DNA from: Halobellus sp. LT62
GTDB lineage: Archaea > Halobacteriota > Halobacteria > Halobacteriales > Haloferacaceae
Assembly: GCF_037031285.1 (NCBI RefSeq)
Contig: NZ_JAYEZO010000002.1
Location: 248,001 to 312,000, forward strand
Length of the DNA stretch: 64,000 nt
Direction of reading: 5' to 3'
Shown: piece by piece, positions 1 through 7,910 of the stretch
Position numbering within the stretch: position 1 is the first letter of the stretch
How the letters are laid out: every line of letters starts with the position of its first letter
Notes under the pieces: generated by a model
The model's database searches: none
What the model saw: the letters and a program-made list of their open reading frames with translations, nothing else
Told to the model about the DNA's origin: nothing
Made by a program: the position numbers and the translations under genes

Positions 1-382
1 CGAGATCGAGGTCCGGGATGTCGGGTTCCTGCCGGATCGAGTCGGGATCGATGAGCGCGAGCGTCGAGGAGAGGCCGTCCATCCGGATGTTGAGCTTCCG
101 AGTCTCCTCGTCGAGTTCGAGCTCGACGAGCTGATCGCCCGTGGCCATCCCGATGAAGTCCTCGAGCTTCGCGAGGTTGACGCCGATGACGCCCCCGTCG
201 GCCTCGTAGGACTCGAAGGCGGCGGCGTCGAGCGAGAGGTCCACCATTCCGACGTTCGCGGGGTCGACGGCCCGAATCGACAGTTCGTCCTCGTTCAGTC
301 GGATCTTGCACTCGTCGACCAGCACGCTCACCGAGTCGAGCGCGTCTTGGAGCGTAGACGCGCCTACGATGGCCTTGAACAT
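1..382 (-). CDS. pcn: DNA polymerase sliding clamp PCNA, N-terminal part
   Basis: This is the N-terminal half of the replication sliding clamp, a ring that tethers polymerase, FEN1, ligase and RFC to DNA. The minus strand reads [17 protein letters not shown] and then shows haloarchaeal PCNA signatures such as [12 protein letters not shown] and [14 protein letters not shown]. About 127 of the usual ~247 residues are present and the gene leaves the window at base 1. The start is the ATG at 380-382. It follows a TATA-like box at about 406-417 by the distance expected for a leaderless archaeal transcript. Identification is secure; only the C-terminal half is missing. Confidence 0.95.
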   Translation of the reverse strand, partial: MFKAIVGASTLQDALDSVSVLVDECKIRLNEDELSIRAVDPANVGMVDLSLDAAAFESYEADGGVIGVNLAKLEDFIGMATGDQLVELELDEETRKLNIRMDGLSSTLALIDPDSIRQEPDIPDLDL

Positions 383-405
383 ATGGAGCGTGCTACGGCA
401 GCGGG

Positions 406-417
406 CTTAAAAATACT
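406..417 (-). promoter_or_regulatory. TATA box of the PCNA gene
   Basis: On the minus strand this reads AGTATTTTTAAG, centred about 29 bases upstream of the PCNA start codon. That spacing fits an archaeal TATA box driving a transcript with almost no 5' leader. Confidence 0.6.
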
Positions 418-600
418 CGTGGTTCTTCCGCGCACTCGCCGAGGGTGTCCGAGGCGGCTTGACGATCGCGGCCGGGGCGTCCGAGGTGTCTCGACGATAT
501 CCGATGTCCCTTTCCGCTTCGGCGGCGTCACACCGAGTATGAACGCGAATTCGTCGGCGGTTCCGCTGTCGAACACGTCGGGAACACCGGTGAGTGAACG

Positions 601-1377
601 ATGACACGGAAAGACCACTACTACAACAAGGCCAAACAGGAGGACTACCGCGCCCGCTCGGCGTACAAGCTGAAGCAACTCGACGAGGAGGCGGGTCTGT
701 TCGGACCCGGAAACACCGTCGTCGACCTCGGCGCGGCCCCCGGCGGCTGGCTCCAAGTGGCCGCCGAGGCAGTCGGTGACCGCGGCACGGTCGTCGGCGT
801 CGACTTCCAGCGCATCCGCGAACTGGACCACGAGAACGTCGAGACGATTCGGGGCGATATGACCGACGAGGAGACCAAATCGAAGCTTCGCGATCGGATC
901 GGCGACGACGGCGCGGACGTGGTGCTCTCGGATATGGCCCCGAATATGACCGGCGAGTACTCGCTGGATCACGCGCGATCGATTCACTTGGCTCGACAGG
1001 CCTTCGAGGTCGCGCTCGACCTCCTCCCGGCCGGCGGCGACTTCGCCGCGAAGGTGTTCGACGGACAGGACCTCGCGGACCTGCGCGAGGATATCGAGAG
1101 CGAATTCGAGTACGTCCGGTCGATCCGCCCGGACGCCTCTCGCGACACCTCTTCTGAACTCTATCTGGTCGGGAAACACCGAATCACCGCGCCGGTCCGC
1201 GAGGGCGACGAACTCGACGTCGTCGTCGACGACGTCGGCAGCGAGGGCGACGGCGTCGTCAAGGTCGACGGCTACACGCTGTTCGTTCCCGGCGTCGATG
1301 CGGGCGATTCAGTCCGCGTCCGCGTCACCGACGTCAAGGCGAAGTTCGGGTTCGCCGAAGTCGTCGACGAGGACTGA
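601..1377 (+). CDS. rlmE: 23S rRNA 2'-O-ribose methyltransferase RlmE (FtsJ) with TRAM domain
   Basis: A 258-residue SAM-dependent methyltransferase predicted to modify a uridine ribose in 23S rRNA. The Rossmann SAM loop VVDLGAAPGGWLQV lies near residues 40-53. SDMAPN, AAKVF and SSELYLVGK supply the expected catalytic Asp, Lys and Glu of the FtsJ K-D-K-E tetrad. The last ~65 residues form a TRAM RNA-binding domain (EGDELDVVVDDVGSEGDGVV). This C-terminal fusion is usual in archaeal RlmE and absent from bacterial FtsJ. It is divergent from the PCNA gene. Confidence 0.93.
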   Translation: MTRKDHYYNKAKQEDYRARSAYKLKQLDEEAGLFGPGNTVVDLGAAPGGWLQVAAEAVGDRGTVVGVDFQRIRELDHENVETIRGDMTDEETKSKLRDRIGDDGADVVLSDMAPNMTGEYSLDHARSIHLARQAFEVALDLLPAGGDFAAKVFDGQDLADLREDIESEFEYVRSIRPDASRDTSSELYLVGKHRITAPVREGDELDVVVDDVGSEGDGVVKVDGYTLFVPGVDAGDSVRVRVTDVKAKFGFAEVVDED

Positions 1378-1395
1378 TTTTACGCAGCCGGCCTC

Positions 1396-2109
1396 TCAGT
1401 CGGCCGTCCACGCGTTGCCGCTCTCGTCGATGGTCGATCCGCCGAAGAAGGCCACGACGGCGTAGACGAACGGCGTGTCGACGAGCGCGATGAGCAGCTT
1501 CAGCAGGTACTGGCCGACGATCAGCGAGAGAATCACCGGAACCGGAAGGGGGTCGCCGAAGCCGAGCACCTGCGGCGCGAGGTAGAACGCGATGGCGACG
1601 AAAAGCACCGTGTCGATCGCTTGGCTCGTCGCCGTCGAGACGATGTTCCGCAGCCAGAGCATCGACGCGCCGGTCGTCTCGCGGATGCGGTGGAACACGA
1701 TCACGTCCCAGTTCTGGCTGACGAGGTACGCGAGCAGGCTGCCGAGCACGATGTTCGTCCCCGGGGCGAGCACCGCGCGGTACTGGCTGGCGGCGTCGGG
1801 GTTCGCCGCTGGTGCGAGGATCGTACTCCAGACGAGCGCGAGCAGGACGAAGTTCATCGCGAAGCCGACGTTGACCATCACCTGCGCCGCGCGACGGCCG
1901 TACAGTTCGGAGTAGCAGTCCGAGGCGAAGAACGTGAGCGCGTACGCCAGCGCCGCACCGGGCAGAATGATGTTCGCGCCGGTGACCGGGAGTTCGACCG
2001 GCAGTCCGAACGACAACAGCTTCGATGCCGTCAGCTGCGCCGTCGTCAGTGCCGTCACGAACAGCGCGACGAGCGCGATCTGACCGGCCTGCAGTCGCGT
2101 CTCACTCAT
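1396..2109 (-). CDS. VUT/YhhQ-family queuosine precursor transporter
   Basis: A 237-residue integral membrane protein with about six hydrophobic segments and the YhhQ-type signatures ANIILPGAALAYALTFFASD and YLVSQNWDVIVFHRIR. Bacterial members import 7-deazaguanine precursors. In archaea the likely use is supply of preQ0-type bases for archaeosine in tRNA. I start at the ATG at 2107-2109 (MSETRLQAG) rather than further upstream, because this leaves an 8-base overlap with the stop of the small regulator before it. The two genes are probably translated from one message. The family call is good; the substrate is inferred. Confidence 0.85.
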   Translation of the reverse strand: MSETRLQAGQIALVALFVTALTTAQLTASKLLSFGLPVELPVTGANIILPGAALAYALTFFASDCYSELYGRRAAQVMVNVGFAMNFVLLALVWSTILAPAANPDAASQYRAVLAPGTNIVLGSLLAYLVSQNWDVIVFHRIRETTGASMLWLRNIVSTATSQAIDTVLFVAIAFYLAPQVLGFGDPLPVPVILSLIVGQYLLKLLIALVDTPFVYAVVAFFGGSTIDESGNAWTAD

Positions 2110-2275
2110 CGTCGATCCGTCCGTGCCGCGAGTCGATTTCGTCGAGCACATCCAGTGTCTTGCGGATCGACGCACGGATCGCGTCGCTCCGGTTGACGAA
2201 CTTCCCGTCGTCGCCGACGTGGTCGTCGAGATCAGTGAGTAGTTCCTCGGGGATCTCTACGCTGATTTTGGGCAT
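2102..2275 (-). CDS. Small ribbon-helix-helix (CopG-like) regulator
   Basis: A 57-residue protein, MPKISVEIPEELLTDLDDHV and onward, with an N-terminal beta strand followed by two helices and a NRSDAIRASIRKTL helix, the standard RHH DNA-binding pattern. The start at 2273-2275 has AGGAGA a few bases upstream, and an AT-rich TATA-like stretch (GTATATTAA on the minus strand) near 2300. Its stop overlaps the start of the queuosine-precursor transporter, so it may regulate that transporter or its own operon. Target and ligand are unknown. Confidence 0.85.
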   Translation of the reverse strand: MPKISVEIPEELLTDLDDHVGDDGKFVNRSDAIRASIRKTLDVLDEIDSRHGRIDDE

Positions 2276-2468
2276 ATATTCTCCTAAGAATACCGGGTTA
2301 ATATACCAGCGGGATTCGAGCCGTCTGTGGCGATCATCGGCACACTCCGGGACGGTCGTGTAATCGCGTGCGTGACGGCTCTCAAACGCGACGTTCGCTT
2401 TTGCCGTGCGCCCAGCGACCGGTAGCTGTCGGGTTACAAAGTCCTCTCTTCGTGTCACCCAGTACCTG

Positions 2469-2669
2469 ATGACGTGTCCACGACTCGAATACAGAGCAGC
2501 CGACGACGAGCACGAGTTCGACCACCTGCGGCCCTACTGTACAGTGACCGAGGAGTTCGTCTCGCCAATGAAAGCCGACATCTGTAACGACCGGTTCGAT
2601 TTCCACCACGAAGACCACTGCGACGTGTTCCAAGCGGCCGTCGAGGCACCGGCGGCGGACGACGACTGA
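2469..2669 (+). CDS. Small Cys/His-rich haloarchaeal protein
   Basis: A 66-residue acidic protein beginning MTCPRLEYRAAD and containing YCTVTEEF, ADICND and HHEDHCDVF. The four cysteines plus histidines look like a zinc site, as in many haloarchaeal micro-proteins. I use the ATG at 2469 rather than an upstream start because the conserved-looking sequence begins there and a TTACAAAG TATA-like element lies about 30 bases ahead. It resembles conserved small haloarchaeal proteins I have seen, but no function is known to me. Confidence 0.65.
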   Translation: MTCPRLEYRAADDEHEFDHLRPYCTVTEEFVSPMKADICNDRFDFHHEDHCDVFQAAVEAPAADDD

Positions 2670-2917
2670 ACGGCTCGCGGGCGTCGACAGCGATCGTTCG
2701 GTCCGGAGACCTGACACGTCGCGAGCGGATCTCGTCCGTTCACCGGGGCCTCACCGACAGACTGACCGTCTGCGACGATTCCGCGCTCCCCGACGGCGTT
2801 CTCCGTCACTCTTCGCTCCCCCTGGTAAACGCGCGTTACTCGGGGTAACCGGGCTAATACAAAGCCGCCGTTCCGCCACCTGTCAGACGATCCCGGCGCT
2901 CGATTGGATCCGACATT

Positions 2918-3754
2918 ATGAGCTATCAGGACTATCTCGACGACAACAAGGTGATACTGACAGTGGCGACGACGGGCGGCATTCACGGCAAGAACGTCAA
3001 CCCGAACCTGCCCGAACAGCCCGATGAGATCGCAGAGCACGTGGCCGCCTGCGAGGAGCTCGGAGCCGCGATCTGTCACGTCCACGGCCGCGACGAACAC
3101 GGTGAGAACGACGCCAGTCGGCTCCAGGCGGTCAACGACGCGATCCGGGAGCGCTGTGACGATATTATCATCCAGAACACCACGGGCGGACAGAGCACGC
3201 TGGAAGCGCGGATCGAAGGGATCCGAACTGATCCCGCTCCCGATATGGCGTCGCTCGATATGGGGCCGTTCAACCGCGGCAAGCACATCATCACCGAACA
3301 CAACCGCCACAACATCCAGACGCTCGCTCGCGAGATGAAAGAGAAGGGGATCAAACCCGAACTGGAGGTGTTCAACAACGGCCACCTCAACGAGGTGTAT
3401 CAGTTGATCGAGACCGGCCTGCTGGAGGAGCCGTACTACATCAACCTCATCTTCGGCACCGGCACGTTCTCGATTCCCTCCCCGGAGAACGTGATGAACC
3501 TCGTTCGGAATCTCCCGGAGAACAGCGAGTTCAACCTGCTCGCGACCGGCCGGCATCAGCTGCCGTTGACGACGCTCGCTCCGATTCTCGGCGGTCACAT
3601 CCGCGTCGGAATGGAGGACAACCTCTACTACCGGCGTGGAGAACAGGTCGAGAGCAACGCGCAGCTGGTCGAACGGACGGCGACGATCGTCGATCTGCTC
3701 GAACGCGATCTCGCGACGCCGGGGGAAGCCCGCGACATCTTGGGGATGAGCTGA
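2918..3754 (+). CDS. Beta-keto acid cleavage enzyme (BKACE, DUF849)
   Basis: A 278-residue TIM-barrel enzyme of the BKACE family, which condenses a beta-keto acid with acetyl-CoA and cleaves it into acetoacetate and a new CoA ester. The founding member acts on 3-keto-5-aminohexanoate in lysine fermentation. The zinc ligands are visible: H54 and H56 in CHVHGRDE and E233 in GMEDN. LEVFNNGHL and LIFGTGTF are also family patterns. The length is normal. No CoA-transferase or lysine or carnitine catabolism gene is nearby, so the substrate cannot be predicted from context. Confidence 0.88.
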   Translation: MSYQDYLDDNKVILTVATTGGIHGKNVNPNLPEQPDEIAEHVAACEELGAAICHVHGRDEHGENDASRLQAVNDAIRERCDDIIIQNTTGGQSTLEARIEGIRTDPAPDMASLDMGPFNRGKHIITEHNRHNIQTLAREMKEKGIKPELEVFNNGHLNEVYQLIETGLLEEPYYINLIFGTGTFSIPSPENVMNLVRNLPENSEFNLLATGRHQLPLTTLAPILGGHIRVGMEDNLYYRRGEQVESNAQLVERTATIVDLLERDLATPGEARDILGMS

Positions 3755-4178
3755 GCGGTCGCGGCGTGTGCCGCTCCTCCGGCTCTCGACCGTGACACCG
3801 TCGTCCGTCGGCGATCGATACCGCCGTTCAATGGCCTCTTACGCATTGTATGGGGTCATTTCGAGGCGTTCGCCGGCGACTTCGATCACGCGAATCGTTC
3901 CGATTGATCCCCGTTTCGGCCCTCCAGATCCCCGCAGTCGACCGATTTCGACTCCCGTGAGAGAGACAGTCGTCGCCGCGAACCGCCGTGTCCGACGAAC
4001 TCGACTCTCTCGGACGATACCGAAGCGTATACAGGTTCTTCGGTGGGCTACGGGCTCCATACGCCTATCGAGCGATCATAGTCCGCTCTATAACTAAGCC
4101 GCAGATCGCACAATCGAGACTCACTGTGAGCCACCCGTTATCGAATTTCTCGGCGCGCGCTGGCGGAGGTGACCGGCA
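3755..4178. other. Intergenic stretch without a supported gene
   Basis: These 424 bases hold short open frames on both strands, but none has family similarity, a convincing start signal or strong haloarchaeal codon bias. The last ~100 bases are more AT-rich, with CTCTATAACTAAG near 4083-4095 and a small CTCACTGTGAG palindrome near 4120. These probably belong to the promoter and leader of the deacetylase gene that follows. Confidence 0.5.
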
Positions 4179-5105
4179 GTGGGAACGGTAGTTGTATCGA
4201 TCGATGCGGAACTCGGCTGGGGACACCACGACCTCACGGACCCCCCGTCAGACCGGGTCGAGGCTGGACGCGACGGCTGGCTGACGCTCCTCGACCTCCT
4301 CGACCGCTATGAGATTCCGGCGACGTGGGCGGTCGTCGGCCACCTGTTCCTCGAGGAGTGCGACCGAACCCACTCCAGACACCCGCTCGCCGGAGCGTGG
4401 TTCGAGCGGGAGCGAACCGAGTGGGCGGACCGGCCAGACCTCCTGTTTGCCCCCGAGTTGATCCGGCGGATCGCGGACGCCGGCGTCGACCACGAGATCG
4501 GCTGTCACTCCTTTTCGCACGTGATCTTCGGCGACGAGGGAACGACTATCGAGGTCGCCCGCGCGGAACTGCTCTCGGCGCTGGAGGCCGCCGAGCGCTC
4601 GCCCGTCTCGTCGGAGATGACGTCCGTCGTGTTCCCGCGTAACAGCGTCGGACACCGCGACGTCCTCGCCGAACTGGGATTCGCCGCGTACCGCGGCACT
4701 CGACCGGACGTCGACTCACTCGGCCTGAAGGCGTTGCAGAAGGTCGGAACGCCGCCGATCGTCTCCCCGACGATCGACGAGTTCGGCCTCGTCAACGTCC
4801 CCGCGTCGCTCTATCTGTTCGGCTTCGAGGGCGTCGCGCGTCGCGTCTGCGAGTGGCTCTGGGAGGACCCGATCGTCGCGCGAGCGCGCGCCGGCGTCGA
4901 CGCCGCCCTCGATGAAGACGGCGTGTTCCACGTTTGGCTCCATCCGAACAACCTGACGTCCGATCTCGACGTCGAGCGCCTCCGTCGGATCTTCGAGTAC
5001 GTCGCGGACCGCCGAGAGCGCGAGGGCCTCCGCGTCGAGACGATGGCCGGCGTCGCGAGGGCGACGCGATCCCGATCGAATCCGCTGGTCCCGGGATACC
5101 CGTGA
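4179..5105 (+). CDS. Polysaccharide deacetylase family protein (NodB-like)
   Basis: A 308-residue predicted carbohydrate esterase 4 type deacetylase. It begins VVVSIDAELGWG, giving the catalytic-base and metal Asp. IGCHSFSHVIF provides the two metal-binding His of the H-x3-H motif, and VFHVWLHPNN is the later family motif. It probably N-deacetylates a surface or precursor glycan. There is no signal peptide, so it would act in the cytoplasm unless exported some other way. The start is a GTG at 4179. A convergent GNAT gene and a flippase gene follow, consistent with surface polysaccharide work. Confidence 0.8.
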   Translation: MGTVVVSIDAELGWGHHDLTDPPSDRVEAGRDGWLTLLDLLDRYEIPATWAVVGHLFLEECDRTHSRHPLAGAWFERERTEWADRPDLLFAPELIRRIADAGVDHEIGCHSFSHVIFGDEGTTIEVARAELLSALEAAERSPVSSEMTSVVFPRNSVGHRDVLAELGFAAYRGTRPDVDSLGLKALQKVGTPPIVSPTIDEFGLVNVPASLYLFGFEGVARRVCEWLWEDPIVARARAGVDAALDEDGVFHVWLHPNNLTSDLDVERLRRIFEYVADRREREGLRVETMAGVARATRSRSNPLVPGYP

Positions 5106-5150
5106 CGCCGCTCCCCCGGATTCTCTATCTTCCGTGAACGCAGTCGCGAA

Positions 5151-6251
5151 TTAGAACCCGTTGTGCTCGGTGAACGTGAGCCGCCAGCTCTCCGGGTCGT
5201 CGAGGCGGATCCCGTTCAGCCGCCAAGACGGCTCCTCGCGACCGTCGAACAGCCGCGAGATGAGCACCGTCGGCGTCGTCACCCTCGACAGCGGTAGTCG
5301 GTCATCGGGGAGGAACCCGTACGCGTACAGGAGGGATTTCGGGATCACGCTGGACGTTGCGGTCACGAGATCCGCGTCCGCCTCCTCGGAAACGATCCGA
5401 TCGAGGAGCGCGGCCAACCCGCGCCGCCGACCGTCCCCGCCGACGAGCGGAACGACGTCTGCCAGCGCCACGACGTCGGTGTCGCCCTGTTCCTGTCGCC
5501 CCACGACGACGCCGGCGATCGGTTCGTCTGACGCTCGGTCCCGAGCGAGATACGTCTCGTACGCCCAGTCCGGGCGGTCGAACCGCCAGTCGTAGAAGCG
5601 CTCCTCGCGCAGGGCGTGGGCGGCGTCCGGGACCGACCGCTCGTACAGCGCCGCGAGCGTCGACGCGGGGACGTCGTCGTGACGGGTGACGCGCACGTCC
5701 GTCGGAACCGACGCCCGGAGCTGCCGAGCCCGTAGGCCCGCAGTGACGATCGGCGACAGCACCGATGCCGCCCGCGAGGCGAGACCGTCGGCGAGCGCCG
5801 CGGGGTTCTGCACGCGGTAGGCGGTCGGGAGTTGCCCCACCTCGCGACAGCCGAGTTTCAGGTAGCCGGGCCGCGACAGCGCGTTGGGGACGCTGAACGT
5901 CAGCACGTCCTCCGCGAGGTCGCCGTAGTACTCGAACGAGCGCTCGGTCATCCGCGTGAACAGCCCTCGTCGCTGGTGGTCGGGGTGGACCATCGTGTCG
6001 CCCGTCTGCAGCCCGAGCGGCGTTTCCTCGCCCATCCGCAGCCGAAACGCCATATACGGCCGCGCACCGACGAGGTCGCCATCGTGCTCGGCCACGAACA
6101 TCGGCACGTGCGAGACGTACGGGTTTTCCAGATACTTCCAGCGAAACCACGCCTCGCTTCCCCCGCCGAACACGTCGTCGAACAGTTCAAGAAACGCCGT
6201 TCGGTCCCCCGGTTCGTACATCCGGATCGCGTAGGGATCGTCGTTGCTCAT
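5151..6251 (-). CDS. GNAT family N-acetyltransferase, two-domain type
   Basis: A 366-residue protein. Its N-terminal ~150 residues carry a GNAT fold: the acetyl-CoA loop region reads HPDHQRRGLFTRM, followed by FSVPNALSRPGYLKLG. The C-terminal half looks like a second, degenerate acyltransferase domain, as in Eis-type or FemAB-like enzymes. Its position between a polysaccharide deacetylase and a flippase suggests acylation of an aminosugar. The acceptor cannot be read from sequence. Confidence 0.75.
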   Translation of the reverse strand: MSNDDPYAIRMYEPGDRTAFLELFDDVFGGGSEAWFRWKYLENPYVSHVPMFVAEHDGDLVGARPYMAFRLRMGEETPLGLQTGDTMVHPDHQRRGLFTRMTERSFEYYGDLAEDVLTFSVPNALSRPGYLKLGCREVGQLPTAYRVQNPAALADGLASRAASVLSPIVTAGLRARQLRASVPTDVRVTRHDDVPASTLAALYERSVPDAAHALREERFYDWRFDRPDWAYETYLARDRASDEPIAGVVVGRQEQGDTDVVALADVVPLVGGDGRRRGLAALLDRIVSEEADADLVTATSSVIPKSLLYAYGFLPDDRLPLSRVTTPTVLISRLFDGREEPSWRLNGIRLDDPESWRLTFTEHNGF

Positions 6252-6295
6252 AGGCAGACTCGGCCCGCCTCGGGAGATTGTTATGAGCCGGTTAC

Positions 6296-6372
6296 GTCAC
6301 GATATTACGGCATCACGACCTCACGGCGTCATAGTATCACGACGTCGCGGCGGCGCGACCTCACGCGAGCAC
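6296..6372. repeat. Short degenerate TCACG-rich repeat tract
   Basis: Between the GNAT and flippase genes the sequence repeats variants of TCACGA/CTCACGG about every 12-18 bases (for example TCACGATATTACGGCA, TCACGACCTCACGGCG, TCACGACGTCGCGG). It reaches the last codons of the flippase gene. It looks like an imperfect microsatellite. No hairpin of useful strength is evident. Confidence 0.45.
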
Positions 6373-7830
6373 GGCGCGGATGCGTTTGAGATCGAGGAGG
6401 CCGCCGAGCGTGGCGAGCACGCCCCAGACCGCGACGCCGACGCCGACAACGAGCACCAGCGAGACGACCCCCGAAACCATCGGGACGAGCAGTTGGACCA
6501 CCCCGCCCATCACGGCCGCAATACCGGCGACGGCGACGAGTAGCCGCGCGATCGAGCCGACGTTCAGCGCGAGTTCGGTGTGGATGACGTACACGTTCGC
6601 GACGGTGTAGACTGTGTAGGTAATCACCGTCGCGACGGCGGCCCCGACGACGCCGATCCGGGGAATCAACACCAGATTCAAGAGGAAGTTCGCCACCGCG
6701 GTCGCCGTCTTCACCATCGCCCGCTCGCGGGCCCGCCCGAGGAAATCGAGGCCGTCGCTTGTCACCTTGTTGATCGCGTTCACGAACATGAATCCGGCCA
6801 TCACCTGCAAGACGGGCGCGGCCCCGTCGTACTCCGGGCCGAACACGTGCGCGACGATCGGTCCGGCAACGAGGATCAGTCCGACCATCCCCGGTACGTA
6901 CAAGAGGAGGACGTACCGCAGCGAGGTCTCGTAGACGCGCCGCGCGCGGTTTCGGTCGTCCTTCGCGCGCTGTTCACCGACCGTCGGCGAGATCGTGTAC
7001 CCGAGCGACTTTGCCGGAATCGATCCGAACTCCGACACCTGCTTGGCGATCGTGTAGTAGCCGACGGCTGCGGGGCCCAGAAACAGCCCGACGAGCACCG
7101 TATCGATCCGCTTATCGAGCACGTTCGCCCCCCGGGTCGCGGTGAGCGGCACGCTGTACTCCAAAATCCGTCTGCGGAGTCCGTCGCGCGCCTCCGCCGC
7201 GCTCGGAAACGACGTGTACGACAGCCGGTAGAAGACGACGCCGCCGACGAGCGCGGTCACGGCGAATCCGACGACGTAGCCGCCGAGCGCCCCGGCCGCG
7301 CCGAACCCCGCGAGGACGAGCGCGACGGCACCGGTGAACCGGGCGATCCCGGAAATCGCCGTGAGCCGTCCGCTCCAGTCGACGCGGTTGACGGCCTGAA
7401 ACAGCCGTCCGAACGAGATTCGGAGCGTGTTGCAGACGACGTATCCCGCACCGAGGACGAGCAACGGCGCGAGTCCGGGTTCGTCGAGAAACGACGCGAC
7501 GTGCGGGCTCCCAACCGCCAGCACCGCGCTGATCCCAACCGAGAGCGTGAGGACGACGGCGACGCTGAATCGGATGACGTGTCGGACCTGACCCGGCGCG
7601 GTCTCCGCGAATTCAGTGACGTAGCGCGCCGCGGCCGAGGGGACGCCGAGGGTCCCGAAGATGGCGACGACGCCGATGATCGAGAGCGCGTAGTGCAGCA
7701 GCCCGAACTCCGCGGGCGTCAGCAGGTATCGGGCGAGGACGACCATCAACAACCCGTTCGCGACGGAATTGATCAGGTTCCCACCCAGACTGGCCCTGAC
7801 GCCGGTCGCGATCCGGTCCGTGAGCGACAT
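6361..7830 (-). CDS. Oligosaccharide flippase (Wzx/MATE-like polysaccharide exporter)
   Basis: A 489-residue protein with about 12-14 hydrophobic helices and the N-terminal pattern LINSVANGLLMVVLARYLLTPAEFGLL typical of the polysaccharide-exporter branch of the MOP superfamily. Members flip lipid-linked oligosaccharides across the membrane for S-layer N-glycans or exopolysaccharide. In haloarchaea AglR is a related protein. Neighbouring deacetylase and acetyltransferase genes fit the same pathway, but no glycosyltransferase lies in the window. The substrate is unknown. Confidence 0.82.
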   Translation of the reverse strand: MSLTDRIATGVRASLGGNLINSVANGLLMVVLARYLLTPAEFGLLHYALSIIGVVAIFGTLGVPSAAARYVTEFAETAPGQVRHVIRFSVAVVLTLSVGISAVLAVGSPHVASFLDEPGLAPLLVLGAGYVVCNTLRISFGRLFQAVNRVDWSGRLTAISGIARFTGAVALVLAGFGAAGALGGYVVGFAVTALVGGVVFYRLSYTSFPSAAEARDGLRRRILEYSVPLTATRGANVLDKRIDTVLVGLFLGPAAVGYYTIAKQVSEFGSIPAKSLGYTISPTVGEQRAKDDRNRARRVYETSLRYVLLLYVPGMVGLILVAGPIVAHVFGPEYDGAAPVLQVMAGFMFVNAINKVTSDGLDFLGRARERAMVKTATAVANFLLNLVLIPRIGVVGAAVATVITYTVYTVANVYVIHTELALNVGSIARLLVAVAGIAAVMGGVVQLLVPMVSGVVSLVLVVGVGVAVWGVLATLGGLLDLKRIRAVLA

Positions 7831-7910
7831 CTACCCGAAGCTCCCCCGCTCGGGGGTTTGTTAGCCGTCGTATACCGAACCGAAGACGCCGCGTAGCGGG
7901 CGACTATCCG

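Noticed and set aside
3839-4060. A 73-residue minus-strand gene in the 3755-4178 gap
   Set aside because: No start signal, no family similarity and weak codon bias. It could still be real, but I cannot support it.
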